Part shown: positions 26,269-36,078 of the stretch, in pieces
How the letters are laid out: every line of letters begins with the position of its first letter
How positions within the stretch are numbered: position 1 is the first letter of the stretch
NCBI RefSeq assembly: GCF_006376675.1
Contig: NZ_VEWK01000007.1
Coordinates: 1 to 64,000, forward strand
Direction: 5' to 3'
DNA length: 64,000 nt
Source of the DNA: Brucella pecoris
GTDB lineage: Bacteria > Pseudomonadota > Alphaproteobacteria > Rhizobiales > Rhizobiaceae
Made by a program: the position numbers and the translations under genes
The notes under the pieces: model-generated
Database searches by the model: none
The model's input: only the letters and a program-made list of their open reading frames with translations
Told to the model about the DNA's origin: nothing

Positions 26269-26681
26269 TAATCCGAACTCCAATAGCGCGCGCAAGAAGC
26301 GTGGTTCTCGACGACAGTTTGACAACTATCGCAATGTTCTCCTGTCTGGCTGATACCAATGAGTTCCATAATCTATCTTATGCAACCCAAGCAGGCCCTT
26401 GAACCTTAGCTGCTCATGTTGTGCCCTTCATGCTGATCGGACATGCAGCAACTCGTCCCACGTCTTTGATTTCAATCATTTCGAAGAATCGCATGACGTG
26501 GGAAATACGATCCGCATCACAGCCAACTGTCTTGGCATCTAAGACCAAAGCATGCGTGTACTGGCGGTCCATATGCGCTATTACCCGGGCGGCGCTGTAA
26601 TTCGCAAATGGTCGGCAGCGGCATCTTGCTTTTGAGACGGCGAGCGCCATCTCCGGCTCAACGCCCGATGGGAAGGCCCGG
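26269..26681. other. Intergenic region upstream of the CoA transferase
   Basis: No gene can be called with confidence. A 52-codon minus-strand frame at 26414-26572 (MDRQYTHALVLDAKTVGCDA) has protein-like composition and is discussed as a finding. No terminator or promoter boxes stand out. Confidence 0.4.
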
Positions 26682-28196
26682 ATGGGAAAGAAGGTAGATT
26701 TAAAGATGTTGGAAGCACGTATCAGAAACACTTCGCTTCGCGATAAAATCATAACCGCAGAACAGGCCGCAAGCCTTATCAAAGACGGTATGATTGTTGG
26801 TATGAGCGGATTCACCCGCGCCGGTGACGCCAAGGCTGTGCCAATCGCCATGGCCGCCCGTGCCACAACAGACCCCTTCAAGATCACGCTGATTACCGGC
26901 GCATCGCTCGGTCACGACGTCGACAAAATTCTCACCGAAGCACACGTATTGGCGCGGCGCATGCCATTTCAGGTTGACCGAACCCTGCGTTCCGCAATCA
27001 ATCGCGGCGAGGTGATGTTCATCGACCAGCATCTTTCCGAAACTGTCGAACAATTGCGCTCGAACCAGATCGGCCCTATCGACTATGCAGTTGTCGAGGC
27101 CCTGGCGATTACCGAAAGCGGCGGGATCATTCCCACGACATCCATCGGCAATTCGGCAAGCTTTGCCATTCTGGCCGACAAGGTGATCGTTGAAGTGAAC
27201 CTCAACCAGCCTATGGCACTTGAAGGCTTGCACGATATCTATATTCCAACGAAGCGCCCTTCCCGCGACCCCATACCGGTTACAGCATGCGACAGCCGCG
27301 TCGGCCTGCCCTATATTCCGATCCCGCCGGAAAAAATCGCAGGCATTGTCATCACCCAGGAGAACGACAGCGCATCGACCGTAGAGCCTGCCGACGGCGA
27401 AACGATTGCCATCGCGAGCCATCTGATCGAGTTTCTGATGCATGAAGTGGCAACCGGGCGTCTCGACCTGACGCTCAATCCTCTACAGGCTGGCATCGGA
27501 ACCATTGCCAATGCCGTGTTGAATGGTTTTGCCGATAGCCCGTTCCACAATCTTCGCACGTATAGCGAAGTGCTGCAGGACAGCACCTTCGACCTCTTCG
27601 ATGCCGGAAAACTCGACTTTGCATCGGGATCATCGATCACGCTCAGCCCCGCCTGCGGAGAACGGGTCTTCAACAATATCGACCGTTACCGCGATAAACT
27701 CATTCTGCGCCCGCAAGAAATCAGCAACCATCCCGAAGTCATCCGCCGTCTCGGCATTATCGGTATAAACACCGCCTTGGAATTCGATATTTATGGCAAT
27801 GTGAACTCCACGCATGTCGACGGCACACATATGATGAACGGGATCGGCGGTTCCGGCGATTTTGCCCGCAACGCATTCATCTCGATCTTCGTCACCAAAT
27901 CCGAAGCCAAAAGCGGCGCGATATCATCCGTCGTGCCCATGGTTACGCATGTCGATCACACCGAGCACGATGTGGATATTCTGGTAACCGAACAAGGTCT
28001 CGCCGACTTGCGCGGCCTTGCTCCGCGCGAGCGCGCGCGCGCCATCATTGATAATTGTGCACACCCCGATTATCGCGACCAGCTTAACGATTACTTCGAT
28101 CGGGCGTGCGCACGTGGGGGGCATACGCCTCACCTGATCGAAGAAGTCTTTAGCTGGCATCAACGTCGTCGCGAGACGGGCAGCATGCGGAGCTGA
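26682..28196 (+). CDS. Acetyl-CoA hydrolase/transferase family, succinate CoA transferase-like
   Basis: A 504-residue class I CoA transferase. The N-terminal SGFTRAGDAKAVP, the catalytic Glu in LRTYSEVLQD (near residue 296) and the C-terminal glycine-rich GIGGSGDFARNAFISIF are conserved with succinyl-CoA:acetate and propionyl-CoA:succinate CoA transferases. The enzyme exchanges CoA between succinate and acetate or propionate. A second in-frame ATG at 26706 is an equally plausible start. The gene is monocistronic. Confidence 0.88.
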   Translation: MGKKVDLKMLEARIRNTSLRDKIITAEQAASLIKDGMIVGMSGFTRAGDAKAVPIAMAARATTDPFKITLITGASLGHDVDKILTEAHVLARRMPFQVDRTLRSAINRGEVMFIDQHLSETVEQLRSNQIGPIDYAVVEALAITESGGIIPTTSIGNSASFAILADKVIVEVNLNQPMALEGLHDIYIPTKRPSRDPIPVTACDSRVGLPYIPIPPEKIAGIVITQENDSASTVEPADGETIAIASHLIEFLMHEVATGRLDLTLNPLQAGIGTIANAVLNGFADSPFHNLRTYSEVLQDSTFDLFDAGKLDFASGSSITLSPACGERVFNNIDRYRDKLILRPQEISNHPEVIRRLGIIGINTALEFDIYGNVNSTHVDGTHMMNGIGGSGDFARNAFISIFVTKSEAKSGAISSVVPMVTHVDHTEHDVDILVTEQGLADLRGLAPRERARAIIDNCAHPDYRDQLNDYFDRACARGGHTPHLIEEVFSWHQRRRETGSMRS

Positions 28197-28434
28197 ATAC
28201 CGGGAATATCCGGTGCCATTCGGTGCTCGTTTGGTTTAAGTTCTTGCTTATAAAGCGGAACCTTCTTTTCCTTGGAACGTTAACTGGCACATCGTTTTTG
28301 GATTGGAGACGATGTGCCGGTAGCAGGAGCCCTGCTCTTTCTTCCGGTTACAACGGCTCAATCGGACGACGTGGAGGAACGGTCGTCGGGTGTGAGCAAT
28401 GCAACCCCAAGTTCCGGGAAGGATCAGACCGCCC

Positions 28435-28596
28435 ATGTCCATCCTCATCAGCCTTCTGATAACAATCCTTGTTATCTTCCTCGTGCTTTATCTCATCAAC
28501 ATGCTGCCTCTGGACGCCAAGGTCAAACAGATCGCTCAAGTTATCGTGATCATCATTGGCATAATTTCACTTCTGAAATATCTGGCGGTCTTCTGA
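28435..28596 (+). CDS. Small inner-membrane protein (53 aa, Thivi_2564-like)
   Basis: The product is two hydrophobic helices joined by a short polar turn: MSILISLLITILVIFLVLYL, then NMLPLDAKVKQIAQ, then VIVIIIGIISLLKYLAVF. That length and layout match the small Thivi_2564-type membrane family. A GGAAGGAT-like ribosome site lies upstream in the 5' leader, and a strong terminator follows directly. Confidence 0.75.
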   Translation: MSILISLLITILVIFLVLYLINMLPLDAKVKQIAQVIVIIIGIISLLKYLAVF

Positions 28597-28614
28597 TTTT
28601 AGCCAACAACAGCC

Positions 28615-28656
28615 ATAATTCCGGAGCGACACAGCTTTGTGGCGTTCCGGAATTAT
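28615..28656 (+). terminator. Long hairpin terminator after the small membrane protein gene
   Basis: ATAATTCCGGAGCGACAC and GTGGCGTTCCGGAATTAT pair over 16 of 18 positions around a 6-base loop and are followed by TTT. The A/T flanks make it a likely bidirectional terminator. Confidence 0.8.
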
Positions 28657-28957
28657 TTACAGTTCTACGCTTACGGTATTTCCTGGCTTATATTAGCTAC
28701 TTACGATTTATGTCTTATGGAGACGGTTCTTTTAAACATAGTTGTGCTTAATTACATTTCCTCGTAATATATAATCACTATGCTACCTATGATTGTGTCA
28801 ATAATGGCACTCATAAACAAAAAATTGCAAAAGGCGCATGGTTATATCTTTCCCCTCTCAGGCGTTCCTTTTATAAGGCCCGCAAAATAAAGCCCGTTCA
28901 TATAGGGTTCAGGCGGGGTCGTTGATCATCCTCACTCAGGGTTGGGAGTGCGAGGGA
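28657..28957. other. AT-rich promoter-containing gap before the diguanylate cyclase
   Basis: About 300 bases without a gene. The stretch is AT-rich and should hold the promoter of the GGDEF gene. I see no convincing sigma boxes or repeat. Confidence 0.4.
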
Positions 28958-29749
28958 ATGAAGAAGACTGCTCTTTTAAAAGCAGCATTGATAACGCTGT
29001 CTGTCGTATTGTTCTCGCTGGGAGCAACGTCAATAGTGGCGTATTCTGCTGGCGTAAGCCCCGGCGTGGTTGCGCTTAGCCTTAGCGCGGGTATTCCCGC
29101 AGCTACGGCCTTCCCTTCCCTTGCCTACATTTTTCATCAACACAGCAAGCTGAGGGATGCCTATCTCCAGCTCGAAAAAGCGCATGTCGAACTGCAGGCA
29201 CGTTCGCGGATCGATCACATGACAGGCCTCCTCAACCGCGAGGCGCTGTTCGAAGCGATGAAGATCAGCCGGTCCCGTATCGAGACCGGCACTTTGCTCG
29301 TCGTTGACGCTGACCACTTCAAGGCAATCAACGATACGTTCGGCCACGGCGTCGGCGACCGCGCTTTGAAACTGATTGCTTTCGCGCTTCAGAATGTGAC
29401 CCGAAAAGGTGATCTTGTCGGCCGCATCGGCGGAGAAGAGTTTTGCGTTTTTCTGCCAGGTGCAAGCGGAGAAACCGGCATGCGTGTTGCGCAGCGCATA
29501 CGCGCGGAAGTGGAAAACACGCCTTTTCATACGACTGAGTATCAGGTCTATCCGTTGACCATCAGCATCGGCGTCGCCTCGGCGCCAAAGAACGAGACGA
29601 ACTCACAGGTACTCAGTCGCGCTGATCGATGCCTCTATATGGCCAAGCAGCGTGGACGTAATTGCGTGGTGTTCGATGAGGAAAGCGGGCGACTTGCCAG
29701 TACGTCTGTCGTATCGATCGCGGTCGCACGCGAAGTCGCGCGGGGCTAG
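28958..29749 (+). CDS. Membrane-anchored GGDEF diguanylate cyclase
   Basis: Two membrane helices (residues 8-30 and about 36-60) are followed by a short coiled coil (HSKLRDAYLQLEKAHVELQA) and a GGDEF domain. The active-site loop is RIGGEEFCVFL (GGEEF variant, active type), with the substrate motif DHMTGLLNREAL and DADHFKAINDTFGHGVGD. It should make cyclic-di-GMP in response to a membrane or redox cue. The ATG at 28958 directly follows GAGGGA; a TTG at 28922 is possible. Confidence 0.9.
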   Translation: MKKTALLKAALITLSVVLFSLGATSIVAYSAGVSPGVVALSLSAGIPAATAFPSLAYIFHQHSKLRDAYLQLEKAHVELQARSRIDHMTGLLNREALFEAMKISRSRIETGTLLVVDADHFKAINDTFGHGVGDRALKLIAFALQNVTRKGDLVGRIGGEEFCVFLPGASGETGMRVAQRIRAEVENTPFHTTEYQVYPLTISIGVASAPKNETNSQVLSRADRCLYMAKQRGRNCVVFDEESGRLASTSVVSIAVAREVARG

Positions 29750-29758
29750 CGCCAAGCC

Positions 29759-30280
29759 TCATTCCCAGGGCTCGATAATCTCTTCCGACCATCCAACCGG
29801 CACGAATCCCATTTTCTGGTAGAGCTGCAATGCGCGCGGGCTGTCGAGCGTATTGGTATGGATCGTCACCTTTTGCGGTCCATGCGCCCAGGCAGCGGAA
29901 ATCGCTTCACTCAAAAAAAACTTGCCGATTCCCCGTCCCTGAAAATCATCGATGAGACCGAAATAGACAATTTCCGCAGCTTCCGGCAAAGCCGACAGGT
30001 CCAGCTCGACAAATCCTGCCGGGCAGCCATCCGCGTAGAGGATGTTGATTTCTGTTGTGTCTGCATGAATTATTGCTGCGACTTCAGCATCTGTCTGAAC
30101 CCGCCGCATCATCCAGTGATGCTTGCGCCCGATCTGTTCGTACAGATAGCGGTAATAATGAACCGGCATATCGCCCGCCCGCATGATTGCCAAGCGGATA
30201 CCTGACGGCACCGGCATCGCAACGGCCTGACGGGTGGACATCTCCAGATGTGTGATGCGGGCAGTCAGCTTTTCAGACAT
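29759..30280 (-). CDS. GNAT family N-acetyltransferase
   Basis: A 173-residue acetyltransferase with the acetyl-CoA site IDDFQGRGIGKFFLSEAI (Q/R-x-x-G-x-G) and the C-terminal YQKMGFVPVG. Substrate unknown. It starts 2 bases after the sseA stop and is the last gene of the cysK-alaX-sseA-GNAT unit. Confidence 0.88.
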   Translation of the reverse strand: MSEKLTARITHLEMSTRQAVAMPVPSGIRLAIMRAGDMPVHYYRYLYEQIGRKHHWMMRRVQTDAEVAAIIHADTTEINILYADGCPAGFVELDLSALPEAAEIVYFGLIDDFQGRGIGKFFLSEAISAAWAHGPQKVTIHTNTLDSPRALQLYQKMGFVPVGWSEEIIEPWE

Positions 30281-30282
30281 GC

Positions 30283-31137
30283 TTATTCGGCTTCACCGGT
30301 GACAACCGGTGTGTCCTGCCTGCTACCCCATTCACTCCAGGAGCCGTCATAAAGACGGTTGTCTTTATGACCGAGTGACGTCAGAGCCAGCGTGATGACG
30401 GCGGCGGTTACGCCGGAGCCGCAGCTCGTAACGACCGGCTTGGAAAGATCGACACCAGCCTCATCAAAAATCTTGCGGAGATTCGCCAGATCCTTCAGCT
30501 CACCGTTTTCGGACAAGGTTCCGACGGGAACGTTACGTGCGCCGGGCATGTGGCCCGAGCGCATACCGGCCCGCGGCTCCGCATCGCGTCCGGTGAAGCG
30601 TCCGGCTGCACGCGCATCGGCAATCTGCAAGCGCCGTTCGTTCACGATATCACGCATCTGCGCAAAATCGACCACTGCTGCTTCGTTGAAGGATGGCGTG
30701 AACAGTGTCGGTGCAATCTTGGTGGCTTCATCGGTAACCGGATAACCAGCGTTTTTCCAGCCGTCGAAGCCGCCATCGAGCACATAGACATCCTTCACGC
30801 CCATGACGCGGAACATCCACCAGACGCGCGGCGCAGAAAACATTCCCGGTCCGTCATAGACCACAACAGTCTCGTCAGCGGTGATGCCCATGGCACCCAC
30901 ATGCTGCGCAAAAAGCTCAGGCGACGGCAGGGTGTGCGGCAGACCGGACTCCTTGTCGGCGATCTTGTCCTGATCGAAGAAAACAGCACCAGGAATATGC
31001 ACGGCGTTGTATTCGCCCTCACCGTTGCGTCCAGCGGCGGGAAGATACCAGGACGCATCGACAATTGCGATGCCCGGTTTGCCGAGCCGTTCTTTCAACC
31101 AATCCCGCGAAACGACGAAAGCGCTTTTCTCAACCAT
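30283..31137 (-). CDS. sseA: 3-mercaptopyruvate sulfurtransferase
   Basis: A 284-residue protein with two rhodanese domains. The second carries the active-site loop VTSCGSGVTAAVI, typical of 3-mercaptopyruvate sulfurtransferases. The N-terminal inactive domain has DASWYLPAAGRNGEGEY. It transfers sulfur from mercaptopyruvate, a cysteine-derived keto acid, to thiol acceptors or cyanide. Context with cysK supports a role in cysteine/sulfur handling. Confidence 0.92.
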   Translation of the reverse strand: MVEKSAFVVSRDWLKERLGKPGIAIVDASWYLPAAGRNGEGEYNAVHIPGAVFFDQDKIADKESGLPHTLPSPELFAQHVGAMGITADETVVVYDGPGMFSAPRVWWMFRVMGVKDVYVLDGGFDGWKNAGYPVTDEATKIAPTLFTPSFNEAAVVDFAQMRDIVNERRLQIADARAAGRFTGRDAEPRAGMRSGHMPGARNVPVGTLSENGELKDLANLRKIFDEAGVDLSKPVVTSCGSGVTAAVITLALTSLGHKDNRLYDGSWSEWGSRQDTPVVTGEAE

Positions 31138-31193
31138 GGGTCACTCCTGCGGCATGCCTCCCCAAAGGCAGGAACATGCGAAAAACGATAGAA

Positions 31194-31937
31194 CTAGGCT
31201 TCTGGCAAACCGCCGAAGCGAATGCGGAACCGGCGATTTTCCTTGCCCTTCTTTTCGATCTTGCCGATGTGGATTTCACCGACTTCCTGCGTCTCGGAAA
31301 CGTGCGTACCACCACAAGGTTGCGAATCCACCACACCATTTTCGCCGATAAGAACAAGGCGTATGCGACCAAGCCCCACAGGCGGGCGCACATTCTTCGA
31401 CTTTACGATAGTAGGATTTGCAAGGAACTCTTCATCGCTGATCCAGCGAATGGCGACCGCATCATTGGCATTCACGCGTTCCATCAGCTTTTCAGTTACG
31501 AATTCCTTGGTGTAGGTGGGATCGGGGAGATCGAAGTCAACGCGACTTTCCTCCTCGCCGACCGCTGCGCCGGTAATCGGGAAAGGGCAGACAACGGAAA
31601 GCAGGTGGCAGGCCGTGTGCATGCGCATCAGCTTGTAGCGGCGCGGCCAGTCAACATGAAGGACCAGCTTCTCACCGATTGCGGGCAGAGCCTGCCCTTC
31701 TCCTGAAACGTGAATGATTTCGTTCTTGTTTTCGCCGGTAACGGTTGCCGTTATCTCGATGCGGGAACCATCTGCGCGCTCAAAAACACCGATATCGCCC
31801 GGCTGGCCACCTGATGTCGCATAGAAATTCGTCTGGTCGAGAATGATTCCACCGGTTTCGGTAATGGCAAGTACCGTGCCCTCCGCCGTTGAAAGATAGG
31901 AATCTTCGCGGAAAAGCGCTTCGGTCTCATATGCCAT
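31194..31937 (-). CDS. alaX: Alanyl-tRNA editing protein AlaX
   Basis: A 247-residue stand-alone editing protein related to the AlaRS editing domain. The zinc-binding residues are in MHTACHLLS (His-x-x-x-His) and QPCGGTHVSET (Cys-x-x-x-His), after the N-terminal TSGGQPGDIG. It hydrolyses Ser- or Gly-mischarged tRNA-Ala. The ATG at 31937 is 2 bases after the cysK stop, so the two are co-transcribed; the longer upstream frame would overlap cysK. Confidence 0.92.
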   Translation of the reverse strand: MAYETEALFREDSYLSTAEGTVLAITETGGIILDQTNFYATSGGQPGDIGVFERADGSRIEITATVTGENKNEIIHVSGEGQALPAIGEKLVLHVDWPRRYKLMRMHTACHLLSVVCPFPITGAAVGEEESRVDFDLPDPTYTKEFVTEKLMERVNANDAVAIRWISDEEFLANPTIVKSKNVRPPVGLGRIRLVLIGENGVVDSQPCGGTHVSETQEVGEIHIGKIEKKGKENRRFRIRFGGLPEA

Positions 31938-31939
31938 GA

Positions 31940-32968
31940 TTATCCCTCGAACGGTATGTCTATCTCGGTCTTTTGCTCCAGCCATCCCGGCACAGGCAAG
32001 TTCTTGCCGCGCAGGAAAGCAGGATTGAACAGCTTGGACTGGTAACGATTACCATAGTCGCAAAGCACCGTCACAATTGTGTGGCCCGGCCCGAGATCTT
32101 TTGCAAGCCGGATTGCGCCTGCAATATTGATACCCGAAGAGCCCCCAAGGCAAAGTCCTTCATTTTCCACGAGATCGAACACGATATCGAGCGCTTCCGC
32201 GTCGGAAAGGCGGTAGGAGAAATCGGGGGTGAACCCTTCAAGATTGGCAGTGATACGTCCCTGCCCGATGCCTTCGGTAATCGAGTCGCCCTCGGCCTTC
32301 AGCTCACCGGTCGTATAGAAGGAATGGAGTGCGGCTCCATAGGGATCGGCAAGTGCTATCTTTATATCCGTATTGTGATCTTTCAGGCCGAATGCTGTAC
32401 CGACAAGCGTTCCACCCGACCCGACAGCGGCGGCAAACCCATCGACCTTGCCGCTGGTATCGCGCCAGATTTCCTGTGCCGTAGTTTCGATATGGGCTTG
32501 CCGGTTGATCGGATTGTCGAACTGGTTGGCCCATATCGCGCCGTTCGGCTCACTTTTGGCGAGTTGTTCGGCCAAGCGTCCGGACAGGCGCACATAATTG
32601 TTCGGATTTCGATAAGGTGCTGCCGGAACTTCGATCAGTTCGGCGCCAAGCAGGCCCAACGCGTCCTTCTTTTCCTGGCTCTGCGTTTCGGGAATAACGA
32701 TAACAGTGCGATAGCCAAGCGCTTTCGCAACCATCGTGAGGCCGATGCCGGTATTTCCAGCCGTACCCTCAACGATGACACCACCGGGTTTCAGAAGCCC
32801 ACGCTTTTCAGCATCGCGAATAATATACAGCGCTGCCCGATCCTTCACCGACTGGCCGGGATTGAGGAATTCGGCCTTGCCGTAAATTGCACAGCCAGTC
32901 AGTTCGGAAGCCTTCTTCAAATGGATCAATGGCGTATTGCCGATTGCGTCTAGCACTGATTGGAACAT
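31940..32968 (-). CDS. cysK: Cysteine synthase A
   Basis: A 342-residue fold type II PLP enzyme. The PLP lysine is in NPGQSVKDRAALYII, the substrate loop is EGTAGNTGIGL, the phosphate loop is VGSGGTLVG and the C-terminal loop is LGGSSGINIAGA. It makes cysteine from O-acetylserine and sulfide. The GTAGNTG loop and length place it with a CysK-like branch common in Alphaproteobacteria. It heads the four-gene minus-strand operon. Confidence 0.92.
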   Translation of the reverse strand: MFQSVLDAIGNTPLIHLKKASELTGCAIYGKAEFLNPGQSVKDRAALYIIRDAEKRGLLKPGGVIVEGTAGNTGIGLTMVAKALGYRTVIVIPETQSQEKKDALGLLGAELIEVPAAPYRNPNNYVRLSGRLAEQLAKSEPNGAIWANQFDNPINRQAHIETTAQEIWRDTSGKVDGFAAAVGSGGTLVGTAFGLKDHNTDIKIALADPYGAALHSFYTTGELKAEGDSITEGIGQGRITANLEGFTPDFSYRLSDAEALDIVFDLVENEGLCLGGSSGINIAGAIRLAKDLGPGHTIVTVLCDYGNRYQSKLFNPAFLRGKNLPVPGWLEQKTEIDIPFEG

Positions 32969-33089
32969 GGCGTCCGTCCTTCCTGTTTCGCAGAGGACGT
33001 TATGAGGAAGCGCCCTGCCCTTCAAGCAAGCATGGAATATTTTTCCAGCATGTTGCGCAAATCAAAACCCAGACAATAGCTACAAATAG

Positions 33090-33118
33090 AAAAGCCGCCC
33101 GAAATGGGCGGCTTTTTG
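33090..33118 (-). terminator. Terminator of the DEAD-box helicase gene
   Basis: GCCGCCC, GAAAT and GGGCGGC form a 7-bp GC-only stem with A-runs on the left and T-runs on the right, so it can act in both directions. It lies 20 bases beyond the helicase stop on the minus strand. Confidence 0.88.
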
Positions 33119-33138
33119 GAAAAATGTTTGAGATCAGC

Positions 33139-34536
33139 TTAAGCGGCGCGCTGCCCGCCGTTGCCATTGGCATTGCGACGCTTGCGCCGGAATGGGCGCT
33201 TCGCCTTCGGATCTGCTGCTTCGCCGGTTGTATGAGCGCCTGTACGATGTTCGCCTGACTTCGGCGCTGCACGGCGAGGCTTCTGCGGCATTCCACCTTT
33301 CCGATGTTGGGTCTTCTGTGGCCGTTCGCCCGGAGCGGCAGCCCGCGGAGCCGGTGCTGGTGCAAGCTCCACAGGTGCATCCTTGATCGGAAGCTTGCTG
33401 CGCGTCACACGCTCGACCGCCCGCAGCTTGGCTTCTTCTGCTGCTGGATCGTAGAGCGTGATCGATGCGCCGCTGGCGCCGTTGCGGCCGGTGCGGCCGA
33501 TACGGTGCACATAGGTTTCCGGCTCATCCGGCAAATCATAGTTCACAACATGGCTGATACCCGGCACATCAATACCGCGCGCAGCAATGTCGGTTGCGAT
33601 CAAAATCCGCAGCGATCCGTCACGAAATCCGTTCAGCGCGCGCTGACGTGCATTCTGCGACTTGTTGCCGTGAATGGCGGCGACTTCATATCCATCGCGT
33701 TCCAGATGACGGACCACCGCATCGGCACCATGCTTCGTACGAGTGAAGACGATGACCGAACGCATGACTTTGTCACCCAGCAGCGCAGACAGAAGACGGC
33801 GTTTCTCCTTGGTAGGCACCGGATGCACGACCTGCGTGATTTCAGCGGCCGTCGTTCCCTGCGGAGCAACTTCGACGCGCACCGGATCACGCAGCAGGCT
33901 TCCGGCCAGAGAGGCGATTTCCTTCGGCATTGTCGCCGAAAACAACGCGGTCTGACGCTCGGCGTGAGTCGCTTTCGCAATGCGCTTCACATCGTTGATG
34001 AAGCCCATGTCCAGCATACGGTCCGCCTCGTCGAGAACGAGCCAGCGCGTCTGCGAAAGGTCGACCAGACCGTCACGCATCAGATCGGTCAGGCGACCGG
34101 GCGTGGCAATCAGAACGTCGATGCCAGGAGCGATACGCTTGATCTGCGACAGCTTGGAAACACCGCCCAGAACAAGCGCGGTCGAGATATGGGCCTGTTT
34201 GGAAACATTGCGGATGGTCTGTTCAATCTGCACGGCGAGTTCACGAGTCGGTGCCAGGATCAGTGCGCGCGCGGTCTTCGGACGGCGCTTGTCACCGAGC
34301 CCCATGATCTTCTGCAGGATTGGCAAGCTGAAAGCAGCCGTCTTGCCAGAGCCAGTCTGCGCGATGCCCAGGATATCACGGCCTTCAAGCTGGTGCGGGA
34401 TAGCCTGCAACTGGATCGGCTTCGGCTCGGTCATGCCAGCGGCTTCGACGCCCTTGAGCAAAACGCCGGTAACGCCAAGAGCAGCAAAGCCGCCCGTAAT
34501 TTCTTTTGTCAATTCAATCTCTTTCGGCGGCACCAT
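33139..34536 (-). CDS. DEAD-box RNA helicase (RhlE type)
   Basis: About 465 residues: Q-motif region with EPKPIQLQAIP, motif I AQTGSGKTAAF, motif II VLDEADRMLD, motif III FSATMP and motif VI HRIGRTGRNG. A basic, Arg/Lys/Pro-rich tail of about 90 residues (ending RRKRRNANGNGGQRAA) follows, typical of RhlE-like helicases that act on ribosomal or mRNA targets. The ATG at 34536 is preferred over the TTG at 34557. Confidence 0.92.
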   Translation of the reverse strand: MVPPKEIELTKEITGGFAALGVTGVLLKGVEAAGMTEPKPIQLQAIPHQLEGRDILGIAQTGSGKTAAFSLPILQKIMGLGDKRRPKTARALILAPTRELAVQIEQTIRNVSKQAHISTALVLGGVSKLSQIKRIAPGIDVLIATPGRLTDLMRDGLVDLSQTRWLVLDEADRMLDMGFINDVKRIAKATHAERQTALFSATMPKEIASLAGSLLRDPVRVEVAPQGTTAAEITQVVHPVPTKEKRRLLSALLGDKVMRSVIVFTRTKHGADAVVRHLERDGYEVAAIHGNKSQNARQRALNGFRDGSLRILIATDIAARGIDVPGISHVVNYDLPDEPETYVHRIGRTGRNGASGASITLYDPAAEEAKLRAVERVTRSKLPIKDAPVELAPAPAPRAAAPGERPQKTQHRKGGMPQKPRRAAPKSGEHRTGAHTTGEAADPKAKRPFRRKRRNANGNGGQRAA

Positions 34537-34821
34537 GATCTCATGGTCCGCATCCAAATGCCGGTCAAGCGCAACTTGCCGGACTCTATCTATTCAAGGA
34601 TAACGACGGGACGCCGAAGCTTGTAAACTCCTGGCGACTTGCGCTGCCGTGCCCGAACATTTTCTCGGGTCTCCCCGCTTCCAGACCATTCCAGAAGACA
34701 GAGGCGAGACGCAACAAGTCCAATGCCGGGAAAGCCGACGAACACGTCGGCCCATGCGCCTGACGCGGCATATGGTATATTTTCGTCGAAAAAGCAACCT
34801 ATTTCGCTTAAACCCGCGAAA

Positions 34822-36078
34822 TCAGATGATGAAATCGGCGAGCACCTGATTGTCGGTAATGTCCTGATAAGCCCAGCCTGCTTCTGCAAATTTCTTTTCC
34901 AGAAGCTTGAAGTTCGACGCGTTCTTCGTTTCAATGCCGATCAGCACGGAGCCGAAATTGCGTGCCGATTTCTTGAGATACTCAAAACGCGCAATATCAT
35001 CTTCCGGTCCCAGAAGATCGAGGAATGAGCGAAGCGCGCCCGGCCTCTGCGGGAAGCGGAAGATGAAATATTTCTTCAAGCCTTCAAAACGCAGCGCGCG
35101 TTCGCGAACATCCGGTAAACGTTCGAAATCGAAATTGCCGCCCGAAACAACAATGACAATGCGCTTGCCCTTGATGTCGCTCTTCTTGAAATCCTTCAGC
35201 GCATCAATGCCGAGTGCACCCGCAGGCTCAAGCACGACGCCTTCGATATTGAGCATTTCGATGATCGTCGCGCAGAGCCGGTTTTCCGGCACTGTTATAA
35301 CAGTTTCAGGATCAAACGCTTTGAGAAGCTTGAAGTTTTCCTTGCCTATCTCAGCAACTGCCGCCCCGTCGACAAAAGTGTCGACATGCGAGAGCTTGAT
35401 GCGCTTGCCTGCCTCAAGACTTCCCTTCAGGCTCGCCGCCCCTTGCGGTTCGATAAAGCGGAAACTCGTCTTCCAGCCCAGATCCGAAACATATTGCGTG
35501 ACGCCGCCGGACAATCCACCGCCGCCGACAGGCAGCAGAATGAAATCAGGCTGCTTTCCTTCCGGCAATTCCCGCTCGATCTCAAGCGCTACCGTTGCCT
35601 GCCCCTCGACGATGCCGGGATGATCGAAGGGCGGTACCATCACACCCTTATTGCTTGCGGCAAACTCCTGGGAAGCAGCGTAACAAACGTCAAAAATATC
35701 GCCCACCAGCTTGATTTCGATGAACTCGGCGCCAAAAGCGCGTGTCTTGTCGATTTTCTGTTGCGGTGTCGTAACCGGCATGAAAACCACGCCCTTGCGG
35801 CCAAAATGGCGGCAGACAAATGCAAATCCCTGCGCGTGATTACCTGCAGAAGCGCAAACGAACACCACATTCTTGTCAGTCGTTTCGACCGCTTTGGAAA
35901 TGAAATTGAAGGCACCGCGAATCTTGTAGGAGCGGACCGGAGTGAGGTCTTCGCGCTTGAGCCAAATTTCCGCACCGTACTTCCGCGACAGGTAATCGTT
36001 GAGCTGCAGCGGCGTTTCGGGAAACAGCGCGCGCATTGCCTTTTCGGCCTCGGATACGGATTTGACGAAGGCGGTCAT
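34822..36078 (-). CDS. ilvA: Threonine ammonia-lyase (threonine dehydratase), biosynthetic type with ACT-like tail
   Basis: A 418-residue enzyme that deaminates threonine to 2-oxobutyrate, entering isoleucine synthesis. The PLP lysine is in PVRSYKIRGAFNF, the phosphate loop is PVGGGGLSGG, and a C-terminal regulatory region (about 330-418, FRFPQRPGALRSFLDLLGPE) folds as a short ACT-like domain. The ATG at 36078 gives the family N terminus; the upstream 41 residues are of poor quality. Confidence 0.93.
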   Translation of the reverse strand: MTAFVKSVSEAEKAMRALFPETPLQLNDYLSRKYGAEIWLKREDLTPVRSYKIRGAFNFISKAVETTDKNVVFVCASAGNHAQGFAFVCRHFGRKGVVFMPVTTPQQKIDKTRAFGAEFIEIKLVGDIFDVCYAASQEFAASNKGVMVPPFDHPGIVEGQATVALEIERELPEGKQPDFILLPVGGGGLSGGVTQYVSDLGWKTSFRFIEPQGAASLKGSLEAGKRIKLSHVDTFVDGAAVAEIGKENFKLLKAFDPETVITVPENRLCATIIEMLNIEGVVLEPAGALGIDALKDFKKSDIKGKRIVIVVSGGNFDFERLPDVRERALRFEGLKKYFIFRFPQRPGALRSFLDLLGPEDDIARFEYLKKSARNFGSVLIGIETKNASNFKLLEKKFAEAGWAYQDITDNQVLADFII

